DNA of 64,000 nucleotides from Deinococcus taeanensis (GCF_020229735.1 NZ_CP083455.1:2569001-2633000); one strand, 5' to 3'; shown: positions 8,642-23,167, counted from the stretch's first letter. Translations and numbers: made by a program. Notes: a model not told the origin generated them from the sequence alone.

Positions 8642-9586
8642 ATGACTGCCGCGACCCCGCCCGCAACCCTTTACCCTTCAGTGTCGTCCTTTGGGGGAAC
8701 GCAGCCGCTCCGGCCGGACCTGGTGCGGGTGCGCCTGCCGATGGTGAATGCATTCCTGCTGGGCGCACCGGGGCAGCCGTGGGTGCTGGTGGACGCCGGA
8801 ATGCCGGGCACGGCGGGTCTCATCCGCCGCGCAGCGCGCGCCGTGCACGGGGAGCGGCCGCCGGAGCTGATTGTCCTCACCCACGGGCACCTGGATCACG
8901 TGGGAGCACTGCGGGCCCTGCTGGAGGAGTGGCCGGTGCCGGTGTACGTCCACGAGCTGGAGCGGCCGCACGTGACCGGTAAGGCGCCCTACCCGTTCCC
9001 GGACCCGACCGTGGGGGGCGTGATGAGCGCGCTGTCCCCGGCGTTCCTCCCGGGTCCCTTCGACTTCCGGCCGCAGGTGCGTGTCCTGCCGCCGGACGGA
9101 TCGGTGCCGGGCGCGCCGGGGTGGCGCTGGCTGCACACGCCGGGGCACACCAGCGGGCACGTGTCCCTGTGGCGGGAGGCCGACCGCACGCTGGTGGCAG
9201 GGGACGCGTTCGTGACGACCCGGCAGGAAACGGCGAGCGGCGCGCTGCTGAACGCCGTGACACAGGTGCGCCGCCCACCGGCGTACTACACGCCGAACTG
9301 GGAGGCGGCGGCCGCGTCGGTGCGCGCCCTGGCCGCGCTGACCCCGTCCCTGGCTGCCACCGGCCATGGGCACCCGATGGAAGGCGAGGTGCTGCGCGCG
9401 GAACTGAGCGCTCTGGCCGCTGAGTTCCGCGCGCAGGGCCTCCCGGAACGCGGGTGGTACCTGTCGCACCCGGTGCCGGTGCACGCGGCGCGGCCCGGGG
9501 AGCCGGACCCGGTGCGGACCCTGGTGCTGGGGGCGCTGGGCGCTCTGGGCGCCGCGTGGCTGCTGCGGCGCTCCACACGGGGGTAA
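8642..9586 (+). CDS. MBL-fold metallohydrolase
   Basis: A 314-residue metallo-beta-lactamase-fold hydrolase. The metal-binding motif HGHLDH is at residues 81-86. The later histidine and aspartate ligands are seen in HTPGHTSGHVSLW and VAGDAFVT, and a terminal ligand in TGHGHPMEG. This is the glyoxalase II-like arrangement for two metal ions. There is no signal peptide. The last 20 residues are hydrophobic (LVLGALGALGAAWLL followed by Arg residues) and may anchor the protein to a membrane. The substrate is unknown. It is transcribed alone, divergently from the coiled-coil operon, from a probable leaderless promoter. Confidence 0.88.
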   Translation: MTAATPPATLYPSVSSFGGTQPLRPDLVRVRLPMVNAFLLGAPGQPWVLVDAGMPGTAGLIRRAARAVHGERPPELIVLTHGHLDHVGALRALLEEWPVPVYVHELERPHVTGKAPYPFPDPTVGGVMSALSPAFLPGPFDFRPQVRVLPPDGSVPGAPGWRWLHTPGHTSGHVSLWREADRTLVAGDAFVTTRQETASGALLNAVTQVRRPPAYYTPNWEAAAASVRALAALTPSLAATGHGHPMEGEVLRAELSALAAEFRAQGLPERGWYLSHPVPVHAARPGEPDPVRTLVLGALGALGAAWLLRRSTRG

Positions 9587-9637
9587 ACAGCAGCGGCCGA
9601 CAGGAGGTCATCCTGTCCACCGCTGCCCGCTCTGTCC

Positions 9638-11545
<1,908 letters not shown>

Positions 11546-11826
11546 TGAGGGGCGTCCTCCTCCGGGTGTGGGGATAGGCTCGCCGTGCGCGGGGTTCGGA
11601 GCGCAGCTCGCGGACGCCGTGCGAAACCGGGCGCATGATACGGCAAAGCGTGCGGCGCAGGTGTCACCTGCGTCCCCTTCGGGACAATCGTTAACGTTCC
11701 CCGCTCAGCGGGGTGAGGACCGCGCCAGCTGTCCGCGGCTTACGCACTGAATCTGACGTCCCGACCACGCCTGGCTCACCGCCTGGCAAATTCGCGTGGC
11801 CTGGGCAGCGGCCAACAGCAGAAAGC
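11546..11826. other. Intergenic region between speA and tRNA-Asp
   Basis: No coding frame is convincing here. It contains the speA ribosome site just upstream of 11545 and a short perfect hairpin (CCCCGC-TCA-GCGGGG, 11699-11713). The region presumably holds the speA promoter, which I cannot place. Confidence 0.5.
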
Positions 11827-11846
11827 GCCACGGTCTTCACCGTGGC
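11827..11846 (-). terminator. Terminator of the tRNA-Asp transcript
   Basis: GCCACGG and CCGTGGC form a 7-bp stem with a 6-base loop. On the minus strand it is followed by GCTTTC, 12 bases beyond the tRNA 3' end. Confidence 0.7.
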
Positions 11847-11857
11847 ACTTCCTGTTC

Positions 11858-11933
<76 letters not shown>

Positions 11934-12120
11934 AGCGGAGCAAAGAGTAAGGGGCGCAGCGCCGGAAGTCAAGCCCGCGCGGGCCGGTCGGCAGTGCAGG
12001 CCGCTACGCAGCAGCGCTGTTCCTCTGCGCAGCTTCCGGCGCAGGTGGCCCGGGCGGGGCGGCCGGCCGTGCATGAAGAGCCGCTTCCGCCCTGTTCAGG
12101 GTGCACGCGCACCTGCACCG

Positions 12121-12126
12121 TACGCT
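12121..12126 (+). promoter_or_regulatory. -10 box of a leaderless promoter
   Basis: TACGCT lies six bases before the ATG at 12133 and decides that start inside a longer open frame. Confidence 0.6.
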
Positions 12127-12132
12127 GCGGGC

Positions 12133-13137
12133 ATGTTTCGCCGCGACCCACTGCAGCAGGCCATCGGTGACCTTCAGGCCGTGCTGGGCGGCGACCTGCG
12201 CATGGTCCGGCCAGCGCTGCGCGCGGCGCTCGCGCATGGAGGCGTGGTAGGCGCGGCGCGCGGACCGCACCGGGTGGTGCGGGGACTGGGGGGCGTGCCG
12301 GAGGACGGCGTGTTCGAGCTGGCCAGTGTCAGCAAACCCTTCACGGCGGCGCTGGCGGGCGCGCTCGTGAACGCAGGACCGCTGAGCTGGGACGCGCCGC
12401 TCTCGACACTGGGGGGGCCGCTGCGGCCCCTGCCGCCGTTCGTGACCGCCTGGGCTCTGGCGACCCACACGGCGGGCCTTCCGATGCACCCGGCGCGGGT
12501 GGGCGTCACCTCCTTCACGCACGTGCACGACCCGTACGGAACACTGAGCCCGGCCGGCGTGGTGGGCAGTGTGCGCCGCTGGGCACGGCCCGGGGGGCGG
12601 TTCGGGTACTCGAACCTGGGGGTGGGGCTGCTGGCCCTGGCGTGCGCGCACGCGGCCGGTGAGGCGTTCACGGCCGAGGGCTTCGGGGAGGCCCTGACCC
12701 GCGGCGTGACCCGGCCGGTGGGCCTGACCGTGACCCTGCGCCCGGGGGCGGGCCTGGTGGTGCCCCGTCCGGGGCTGCTGACGGGCCCGGAGGTCACGCG
12801 GTTCGGGCCACTGGCGGGGGCCGGGGGCTTGTTCGGACGGGCTGAGGATCTGCTGACGTTCGGGCAGGCCAGCCTGAGTGGCGCGGCGGGCACGCTGCAC
12901 CTCGGGCTGGAGCGGCCCAGAGGTCTGCCCGGGGGTCTGGATGGGGTGATCCCCGGGTGGTTCGCGCGCGGGGCGTTGCGGTGGCATGACGGGGTGGCGC
13001 GCGGCACCCGCACCGGTCTGGGGGTGAACTTGGAGTCCGGTGTGGTCGTGACTGTCCTGGTGCGCGGCGGCGTTCCGGTGCTGGGGGTGCGGGCGGCCGT
13101 GCCCGCGGCGCTGCTGGGCCTGCTGGGCAATGCCTGA
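12133..13137 (+). CDS. Serine hydrolase, class C beta-lactamase fold
   Basis: A 334-residue member of the beta-lactamase/D-alanyl-D-alanine carboxypeptidase/esterase superfamily. The nucleophile motif is S65-V-S-K68 in ELASVSKPFT and the second catalytic motif is YSN in RFGYSNLGVGLLA. It has no signal peptide, so it is probably cytoplasmic and more likely an esterase or peptidase than an antibiotic-resistance enzyme. The open frame extends upstream through the tRNA region, but ATG 12133 follows a -10 box by six bases and gives a normal domain. It converges with the envelope operon, 13 bases away. Confidence 0.85.
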   Translation: MFRRDPLQQAIGDLQAVLGGDLRMVRPALRAALAHGGVVGAARGPHRVVRGLGGVPEDGVFELASVSKPFTAALAGALVNAGPLSWDAPLSTLGGPLRPLPPFVTAWALATHTAGLPMHPARVGVTSFTHVHDPYGTLSPAGVVGSVRRWARPGGRFGYSNLGVGLLALACAHAAGEAFTAEGFGEALTRGVTRPVGLTVTLRPGAGLVVPRPGLLTGPEVTRFGPLAGAGGLFGRAEDLLTFGQASLSGAAGTLHLGLERPRGLPGGLDGVIPGWFARGALRWHDGVARGTRTGLGVNLESGVVVTVLVRGGVPVLGVRAAVPAALLGLLGNA

Positions 13138-13150
13138 GCGCCGCGCCGGG

Positions 13151-14200
13151 TCAGGGCGCCGTGGGCGGCACAGTCCAGGTCAGGCTGATGGGGTTGGTGA
13201 GCGTCTGGAGGGTGGTGGGGGCCCAGCCGCCGCCCTGCAGGCCACTGAGGGTGTTGTAGCGGATCAGGCTGTTGCCCTGCAGGGTGTACAGGAAACCGTC
13301 GGGCGGGAAGGTCACGTCGCGCAGGTCGCTGACCTCCGCCACGGTGGGCGCGCTGTTCAGGGTGCTGCCCACCCCGTTCCAGACCCTCAGGGGCCTGGTG
13401 GCGGTGCCGGCCAGGCGGTTGCTGCGCCACGCGGCGAGCAGGTTCTGCGGGCTGCCGGAGGTCCACAGGCGGTCGTAGCGGGTGGTGCCCAGCGCGTTCA
13501 GGGTGGCGGCCGGGTCGGGTTCGCCGGTGGTGCGGAGCCGCTGAACGCCAGTGTCCGTGGCGGCCAGGATGTCGGCGCCGTACGGCGCGAGGTCGTACAC
13601 GGCAGGGATGCCCAGCGGGGTGCTGACCACGGGGGTGCTGGCGCCCGCCGGCACGGCGACCCGCAGCACCTCGCTGCCGCCCGAAAGGCGGGGGCGCGTG
13701 ATGATGCCCACGTCCCCCTGGACGGCCAGCCGGATGGGCGGCGTGTCGCTGCCCTGCATGGGGGGCAGGAAGGTGGGCAGCAGCGCCGACCAGACCAGGG
13801 TGGTCTCGCGGTACAGGGCGACGCGCTGGGTGCCGCTGCAGTCACTGAGCAGCAGGAGGCGGTCGCGGGTGACGTTCTGGGCGGCCTGGGTCAGGCAGAC
13901 GGGCGTGAAGCCCGGCGCCGGGTAGGCCTGCGGGTCACTGCCGTCCGGAGCGCGGGTTTCGGCCGCGTCGGTGCGGACCAGCAGGAAGCGGCGGGGGGTG
14001 GGCAGGGCTTCGACCTGCACCCCACCCGTGACAGTGACGGTGCTCAGGGCGGCTCCTGTGGCGCTCAGGGCACGCAGGGTGCTGCCTCCGTCGGTCAGGA
14101 CGTTCAGCCGGACGGACAGCAGCGTCTCCTCGGTGCCGGTGCAGGCGGTGAGCAGGGACAGCAGCAACAGCGGCGGCGCAAGGTGGGGAAAACGGGGCAT
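13151..14200 (-). CDS. Predicted lipoprotein of unknown function
   Basis: A 349-residue exported protein. The N-terminus has a signal peptide and lipobox (LLLLSLLTAC), so Cys about 19 should be lipid-modified after cleavage. The mature part is rich in short beta-strand-like segments with repeated Thr, Val and Leu, reminiscent of a beta-propeller, but no family is recognised. ATG 14200 is preferred over the GTG nine bases upstream because GGAGG lies eight bases before it. It is the last gene after spoIID-like and lptD-like genes, 25 bases behind the latter, so a role in the outer envelope is inferred. Confidence 0.72.
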   Translation of the reverse strand: MPRFPHLAPPLLLLSLLTACTGTEETLLSVRLNVLTDGGSTLRALSATGAALSTVTVTGGVQVEALPTPRRFLLVRTDAAETRAPDGSDPQAYPAPGFTPVCLTQAAQNVTRDRLLLLSDCSGTQRVALYRETTLVWSALLPTFLPPMQGSDTPPIRLAVQGDVGIITRPRLSGGSEVLRVAVPAGASTPVVSTPLGIPAVYDLAPYGADILAATDTGVQRLRTTGEPDPAATLNALGTTRYDRLWTSGSPQNLLAAWRSNRLAGTATRPLRVWNGVGSTLNSAPTVAEVSDLRDVTFPPDGFLYTLQGNSLIRYNTLSGLQGGGWAPTTLQTLTNPISLTWTVPPTAP

Positions 14201-14225
14201 GCGGGGCACCTCCGGGCGCGGGGGG

Positions 14226-16990
<2,765 letters not shown>

Positions 16991-16994
<4 letters not shown>

Positions 16995-18238
16995 TGCCCG
17001 GCTCCGCGCGCCGCGGCGGTCAGTCCGGCGGGCCGGGCTAATGCGAGCACCTCCGCCGCGCCCGGCACCGGGAACGGTGTGCCGACGGTCAGGACCGCCG
17101 CCGGGCCGGGACCCTGCTGCGCCAGGGTGCTCAGAAGCGTGCCGGGGTAGTAGAAGCCCAGCACGTGCAGGTGACTGTACCCGGCTCTGGCGAGGCCCAG
17201 CGCGCCGTACTGTGACAGGCCCACGCCATGCCCGGACCCGCTGCCTTCCAGCACCAGCGGATTCAGGCCCGACACACTGACGCGCGTGCCGGACGCCCCC
17301 AGGGCCCGCACGAACCCGCCGGCGTTCGCGCCCGTCAGGACGGCGCTGCCGTTCGCGCCCGTCAGGCGGATCTCGAGCGGGCGGCCGGACTCACTGACGC
17401 GGGTGACCGTGACGCTGCGGAGCGCCCCGACCCGCGCGCCGTAATTGCCGGCGACATCCTGCACGCGGCTGAGCGGCACCTCCAGCCGCCAGTGGGCGCG
17501 CGGCCCGTCCGCGGAAAACGGGTCGGCTTTCGCCGTGAGGTACGGCAGGTCCTTGCCCCACACTTCCGCGCTGGACGCCGTGAAGCCGCCGGAATCACTG
17601 CTGAAGTAGGTGCTCGCCGCCCGCCCGCCGAAGGCCACGACCTGCGCGCGCGTCGCGGCGACCGCGGCGTCCGTCTGCGGTTTCTCGGCCGCCACGCCGC
17701 CGTACACCTGACAGCTTTCGGTGGCGCAGGTGTCGTACGGCGTGGCCGGGTTGATGCGGGCCGTCACGTACGTCCGCGCGATCACCGCCTGCGCCTGCAG
17801 CGCCGCGGCCGGCCATGACGCCGGCATTTCGGCCGGTACCACGCCCCGGAGGTAGTCCTCCAGGTCCACCACGTTGATGCCCTGCACGCCGCCGTTCTCT
17901 GCCCGCAGCTGCACGCCGCCGCGGAAGGCTTTGCCGGCGATCTCCACCACGCTGCCCGGCGCGGGCGGCAGGTACAGGCTGCCGCTGCCGGTCGGCTGTC
18001 CGTTCAGGGTGAGCTGCGCGCCGCTGACGCCCACCGTCCACGCCTGCGCCGGCAGGGGCGCGGTTCCCAGCGGTGACGCCGGGCCGCCCAGGGCCGGCGC
18101 GGCTGGCGCCGCCGGTGCCAGCCGCACCGTCAGCTGCGGCGCGCTGACCACCAGCACCCGCACGTTCAGCGCCGATGCACCCGGCCCCAGCAGCAGCCCA
18201 CTGCACAGCACCGCCCCAACCCCCAGACATGAACGCAT
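16991..18238 (-). CDS. SpoIID/LytB-domain protein
   Basis: A 415-residue exported protein with a signal peptide (cleaved near ASA-L) and a Pro/Ala-rich spacer. The SpoIID/LytB domain follows, with VDLEDYLRGVVPAEMPASWP, QAQAVIARTYVTARI and SSDSGGFTASSAEVWG, then a C-terminal GHGVGLSQYGALGLA block. Family members cut or bind denuded peptidoglycan strands; the conserved Glu in VPAEMP matches the lytic residue of SpoIID. Deinococcus does not sporulate, so the role is cell-wall remodelling. ATG 18238 is preferred; a TATACT box lies 11 bases upstream on the minus strand. It leads the LptD-like and lipoprotein genes. Confidence 0.88.
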
Positions 18239-18298
18239 GATCAAGAGCGAGTATACGCACCCCCACTCACGCCGACCTGACAGGCGCGTGAGAAGCGG

Positions 18299-18304
18299 CA
18301 TGAT
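18299..18304 (+). promoter_or_regulatory. Possible -10 box of a leaderless promoter
   Basis: CATGAT lies six bases before the ATG at 18311. It matches the spacing rule but not the first base of the consensus. Confidence 0.35.
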
Positions 18305-18310
18305 TCACCC

Positions 18311-19468
<1,158 letters not shown>

Positions 19469-19616
19469 GGCCATCCACCTTCCCCCTCCTGGGCCACCCG
19501 GGGCGGCGCCCCCACCAGAATCCGGACTGGAGTTCCGGAGCGCGCCTGTTGGGCCGTCAGCCCATCGGTCCGGCCGCTTGTCTACTTCTTGCCTCCTGCG
19601 CCCGTGCGTGGCGGCC

Positions 19617-19622
19617 TAAGCT
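19617..19622 (+). promoter_or_regulatory. -10 box of the ilvA leader
   Basis: TAAGCT lies seven bases before the ATG of a 14-codon reading frame at 19630. Confidence 0.45.
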
Positions 19623-19629
19623 GTCGTCC

Positions 19630-19674
19630 ATGAGCGCGGCGCGAATTACGGGCTGGTCAGGGGCGAAGACCTGA
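19630..19674 (+). CDS. Putative ilvA leader peptide
   Basis: A 14-codon frame, MSAARITGWSGAKT, starting seven bases after a -10 box. Its stop codon falls inside the 3' arm of a hairpin that precedes a terminator and ilvA. It contains adjacent Ile and Thr codons (product and substrate amino acids of IlvA) and one Trp, but no run of regulatory codons as in classical leaders. Ribosome position on this frame could choose between the two hairpins; this is inference. Confidence 0.4.
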   Translation: MSAARITGWSGAKT

Positions 19675-19717
19675 CGGCCTGCGCGCTGCCACGTGTCCCC
19701 CGCCCGACCGGCGGGGG
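19651..19717 (+). promoter_or_regulatory. Probable transcription attenuator before ilvA
   Basis: Two successive hairpins. The first is imperfect (GGCTGGTCAGG with CCTGACGGCC, 19651-19679). The second (CCCCCGCC-CGACC-GGCGGGGG, 19697-19717) is followed by TTTTCGTTT, a textbook terminator 25 bases before the ilvA start and upstream of its ribosome site. Confidence 0.6.
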
Positions 19718-19742
19718 TTTTCGTTTCTCAAGGGGTGATGAC

Positions 19743-21296
19743 ATGACGCAGGTGATGCGGGACTGGAAACCGGGCGAGTTGGACGCCATGGACGTGCTGC
19801 GGCTGGCCCTGACGAGCAGGGTGTACGGCGCGGCAGTGGAGACGCCGGTCAGTGAGACGCCGCGCCTGAGTGCCCGGATGAACAACCGGGTGCTGCTCAA
19901 GCGCGAGGATCAGCAGCCGATCTTCTCGTTCAAGCTGCGCGGCGCGTACAACAAGATGGCGCAGCTGTCGGCCGAGGAGCGCGCGCGCGGCGTGATCTGC
20001 GCGTCGGCGGGCAATCACGCCCAGGGGGTGGCTTTCGCGGCTCAGGCGCTGGGCGTGCGGGCAGTGATCGTGATGCCCGCAACCACGCCGGAGATCAAGG
20101 TGGGGGCGTGCCGGGCGCGGGGCGCAGAGGTGGTCCTGTTCGGAGACAGTTTCAGCGACGCGGAGACGCACGCGTTCGCGTTGCAGGCGCAGCTGGGCCT
20201 GACCTTCGTGCATCCGTACGATGACCCGCTCGTGCTGGCCGGACAGGGCACCGTGGCGCTGGAGCTGCTGCGGCAGGTGGAGGCGCCGGGCCCAATGACG
20301 GTGTTCGTTCCGGTGGGCGGCGGGGGCCTGATTGCGGGCGTGGCGTGCGTTCTCAAGGCGCTGCGGCCAGACATCCGCGTGGTGGGGGTGGAACCGGATG
20401 ACAGTGACGCGATGTTCCAGTCCCTGCAGGCGGGCGAGCGGGTGCGGCTGGACACGGTGGGCATCTTCGTGGATGGCGTGGCCGTGAAGCAGGTGGGGGC
20501 CTTCACGTTCGACCTGACGCGCCGGTACGTGGATGACTGGGTGCGCGTGACCACCGATGAGGTGTGTGCGGCGATCAAGGACGTGTTTGATGACACGCGC
20601 GCCGTGATGGAACCTGCGGGGGCGCTGGCGGTGGCGGGCCTGAAGCGGTTCGTGGCGGAGCGGGGCGTGCAGGGGGAGACGCTGGTGGCGCTCACCTGCG
20701 GCGCGAACGTGAACTTCGACCGCTTGCGGCATGTGGCGGAACGCGCCGAGATCGGGGAGCAGCGCGAGGCGATCTTCGCGGTGACCATTCCGGAACGGCC
20801 CGGCGCGTTCCGGGAGTTCATTGAGGTCGTGGGGGCGCGGGCGATCACGGAGTTCAACTACCGCTTTGCGCCGCGGGCCCAGGCGCAGATTTTCGTGGGG
20901 GTGCAGCTGGCGGCGCCGGGCGAGCGGGTGGCGCTGCGGGAGGACCTGACCCGGCGGGGGTACGCGGTGCTGGACCTGACGGACGATGAGCTGGCCAAGG
21001 TGCACGTGCGTCACATGGTGGGCGGGCGGGCGCCGGAGGCGGCGCACGAGCGGGTGTTCTCGTTCACGTTCCCCGAGCGGCCGGGGGCGCTGCTGGCGTT
21101 CCTGACGCACCTGCATGGGCGCTGGAACATCAGTCTGTTTCACTACCGCAATCACGGGTCGGCACATGGGCGGGTGATGGCGGGGTTGCAGGTCCCTCCC
21201 GAGGATGAGGCCAGTTTCGCGGCATTCCTGCTGGGGGTGGGGTACCCGGCGGTTGAGGTCACGGTGAATCCGGCGTACCGGTTGTTCCTGACCTGA
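19743..21296 (+). CDS. ilvA: Threonine ammonia-lyase, biosynthetic
   Basis: Deaminates threonine to 2-oxobutanoate, the entry to isoleucine synthesis. The 517-residue length matches the long biosynthetic form. The PLP lysine is K64 in FSFKLRGAYNKM, the phosphate-binding loop is PVGGGGLIAG, and SAGNHAQGVAFAA is the usual substrate block. From about residue 340 there are two ACT-like regulatory repeats (IFAVTIPERPGAFREFIEVV and VFSFTFPERPGALLAFLTHL), so allosteric control by isoleucine and valine is expected. AAGGGGTG before the ATG acts as ribosome site. An attenuator precedes the gene. Confidence 0.96.
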   Translation: MTQVMRDWKPGELDAMDVLRLALTSRVYGAAVETPVSETPRLSARMNNRVLLKREDQQPIFSFKLRGAYNKMAQLSAEERARGVICASAGNHAQGVAFAAQALGVRAVIVMPATTPEIKVGACRARGAEVVLFGDSFSDAETHAFALQAQLGLTFVHPYDDPLVLAGQGTVALELLRQVEAPGPMTVFVPVGGGGLIAGVACVLKALRPDIRVVGVEPDDSDAMFQSLQAGERVRLDTVGIFVDGVAVKQVGAFTFDLTRRYVDDWVRVTTDEVCAAIKDVFDDTRAVMEPAGALAVAGLKRFVAERGVQGETLVALTCGANVNFDRLRHVAERAEIGEQREAIFAVTIPERPGAFREFIEVVGARAITEFNYRFAPRAQAQIFVGVQLAAPGERVALREDLTRRGYAVLDLTDDELAKVHVRHMVGGRAPEAAHERVFSFTFPERPGALLAFLTHLHGRWNISLFHYRNHGSAHGRVMAGLQVPPEDEASFAAFLLGVGYPAVEVTVNPAYRLFLT

Positions 21297-21372
21297 CGGG
21301 GACAGGCGGACTCATGAAGGGGTGGTGGGGCGCCACTCACCCCGCTCAGGGCGGGCCATGGCGAGATGAGGC

Positions 21373-21699
21373 ATGACTGAATCGCGTGGCGGGCGGAATG
21401 TGGTGGTGGGAGTCAGTGGCGCCTGGAAGGGCGAGGCCACGGACCCAGAGCGTTCATTTCTGGGAGAAATCAACGTGTCGGAACTGGAAGCGCTTCCGGT
21501 GGGGACGTCCGTTGAGGTCACGTACCAGGACAGTGGCCGGCGCGTGACCGGGCCCGGCGAACACGGCATGTACCTCCTGCGGGCCGGGGAACACAGCTGG
21601 CGGGTGCTGCGGTTTACGGCGCACCCCAGCGCGGCCGGGCAGGCCCGCGACGACCGCGTTCCGTCCGGCGACTGGGTGGCTGAACTTGTAGAGCGCTGA
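21373..21699 (+). CDS. Hypothetical protein
   Basis: A 108-residue soluble, acidic protein without signal peptide or membrane segment. It has alternating short beta-like segments (for example VEVTYQDSGRRVTGPG and MYLLRAGEHSWRVLRF). Codon use is like its neighbours. A GATGAGG ribosome site lies just before the ATG. I do not recognise a family. It lies between ilvA and a long palindromic hairpin that probably ends its transcript. Confidence 0.65.
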   Translation: MTESRGGRNVVVGVSGAWKGEATDPERSFLGEINVSELEALPVGTSVEVTYQDSGRRVTGPGEHGMYLLRAGEHSWRVLRFTAHPSAAGQARDDRVPSGDWVAELVER

Positions 21700-21755
21700 G
21701 GGGCGGCGTGATGAGTCCCGGACAGACCGGACTCCATCACGTTGCGAGCGCGGCG

Positions 21756-21799
21756 GACAATCAGAACGCTCCAGGGTTTGCCCGAGCGTTCTGATTGTC
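21756..21799. repeat. 16-bp perfect inverted repeat (hairpin)
   Basis: GACAATCAGAACGCTC and its exact complement flank a 12-base loop. There is no T-run, so it is either a strong terminator after the 21373-21699 gene or a relic of a small repeat element. It is lower in GC than its surroundings. Confidence 0.8.
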
Positions 21800-21912
21800 T
21801 GCTGCTGCGCAGACTTTTACTGGTGGGCGGGCGGCCGACCCCCAGGCTGAGGCGCCGGCGGTCGGCCGGGGCACGTACACTCGGTGAAGCAGAGGCGCAG
21901 GGGTCCCATGGG

Positions 21913-21941
21913 TGGACGCCCGTTTCGCCCTGGACTATACT
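21913..21941 (+). promoter_or_regulatory. Promoter of the cinA-thpR-recA operon
   Basis: A -35-like TGGACG and a -10 TATACT are separated by 17 bases. The -10 ends 14 bases before the cinA ATG. Confidence 0.65.
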
Positions 21942-21953
21942 ATGCCGAGGTTT

Positions 21954-21970
21954 TTATGCTGATAGCAGAA
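21954..21970 (+). promoter_or_regulatory. Radiation/desiccation response motif-type palindrome
   Basis: TTATGCT-GAT-AGCAGAA is a 17-base palindrome with one mismatch between arms. It resembles the Deinococcus RDRM consensus TTATGTCATTGACATAA in outer bases and length. It lies immediately downstream of the -10 and includes the cinA ATG (21956). In Deinococcus this motif is bound by the repressor DdrO, and cleavage by IrrE/PprI releases it after DNA damage. Confidence 0.7.
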
Positions 21971-23167
21971 ATCATCAGTGTGGGGACGGAACTGCTGTTC
22001 GGCGAAATCGTTGACAGCAACGCCGCGTTCCTCGCCCGTGAACTGGGCGCCCGCGGCGTCACCCTGCACCGCAAAACGGTACTGGGGGACAACCTGGACC
22101 GCCTGACGGCGGCCATCACCCTGGCCCTGAGCCGCGCCGACCTGGTGATTCTGGGCGGCGGCCTGGGCCCCACCGACGACGACCTCACGCGCGAAGCCAT
22201 TGCCGCCGCCCTGAACGAAACGCCCCGTGAGGACCCCATCCAGCTTGCGCACCTGCGCGGCCTGTACGAAGCCCGCGGCCGCCACATGCCCGAACTCAAC
22301 CGCAAGCAGGCCTGGCTGATCCCCAGTGCCGAAGCGCTGCCCAACCCGGTTGGCACGGCCCCCGGCTGGTTCGCGCGCACCACCCGGGACGGACACCCCC
22401 GACTGCTCGCGGCCCTCCCTGGGCCGCCCCGCGAAATGCAGCGCATGTGGCGCGAACAGGTGCTGCCGCGCCTGCCGCTTCCGGACGCGGCGCTCGTGCA
22501 CACCACCGTGCACACGCACGGCATCGGGGAAAGCAACCTGGCCGAACTGCTCGGCGACCTCACCCGGCAGGGTAACCCCAGCGTGGCCACGTACGCCCGC
22601 GCCACCGGCGTGGACGTCCGCGTGGCTGCCAGCGCCCCCACGCCCGAGGAGGCCCTGGCCCTGCAGGTGCCGGCCCTGACGCAGGTGCGCGCCGCTCTGG
22701 CCCGCTGGACCTGGGGTGAGGACCGCCAGACGCTGGCCGGCGTGGTGCAGGCCGCACTGCACGGCCGCACGCTGGGCGTGATCGAGGCCGGCAGCGCCGG
22801 AGTGCTCAGTACCCTGCTCGCTGACCAGCCGGGTTTCCTGGACGCCGCGGTGACGCAGGACCACCGGCGCCTGATCACGCTGGGCCTCACGCCCGTCACG
22901 CTCAAAGGGCCGGGGCTGGTCAGTGAGCAGGCCGCGCGGGAACTGGCCGGCGGGGCCCGCGAGCACCTGGGCGCCGACCTGGGCCTCGCGGTGGTCGTGC
23001 AGGCCACCGGGGACGGCGCCGGGCAGGCGCACGCGGCCCTGAGCAACGGCGAGCAGGTCGCGCTGACCAGCGTGAACTGGCCGGGCGACGCAGCGCAGCT
23101 GCGCGAGCGCGCGGCGGTGGCGGCCCTGGCCCTCGCGGCCCGGACCCTGCCAGGATGGACGGCATGA
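21956..23167 (+). CDS. cinA: CinA-family protein
   Basis: A 403-residue protein with an N-terminal MoCF-like domain (SVGTELLFGEIVDSNAAFLA, ILGGGLGPTDDDLTREAIA) typical of CinA nucleotide pyrophosphatases. The C-terminal CinA/PncC deamidase-like domain has diverged: the usual AESCTGG motif reads EAGSAGV, so the serine/cysteine positions are altered and deamidase activity is doubtful. It heads an operon with thpR and recA and shares four bases with thpR (ATGA). In Deinococcus this gene is co-induced with recA by DNA damage, in agreement with the palindrome over its start. ATG 21956 is preferred to an upstream start at 21884. Confidence 0.92.
   Translation: MLIAEIISVGTELLFGEIVDSNAAFLARELGARGVTLHRKTVLGDNLDRLTAAITLALSRADLVILGGGLGPTDDDLTREAIAAALNETPREDPIQLAHLRGLYEARGRHMPELNRKQAWLIPSAEALPNPVGTAPGWFARTTRDGHPRLLAALPGPPREMQRMWREQVLPRLPLPDAALVHTTVHTHGIGESNLAELLGDLTRQGNPSVATYARATGVDVRVAASAPTPEEALALQVPALTQVRAALARWTWGEDRQTLAGVVQAALHGRTLGVIEAGSAGVLSTLLADQPGFLDAAVTQDHRRLITLGLTPVTLKGPGLVSEQAARELAGGAREHLGADLGLAVVVQATGDGAGQAHAALSNGEQVALTSVNWPGDAAQLRERAAVAALALAARTLPGWTA

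Noticed and set aside
19620..19742. A T-box riboswitch before ilvA
   Set aside because: The conserved T-box sequence (AGGGTGGNACCGCG) is absent; the short ORF and two hairpins fit peptide-type attenuation better.
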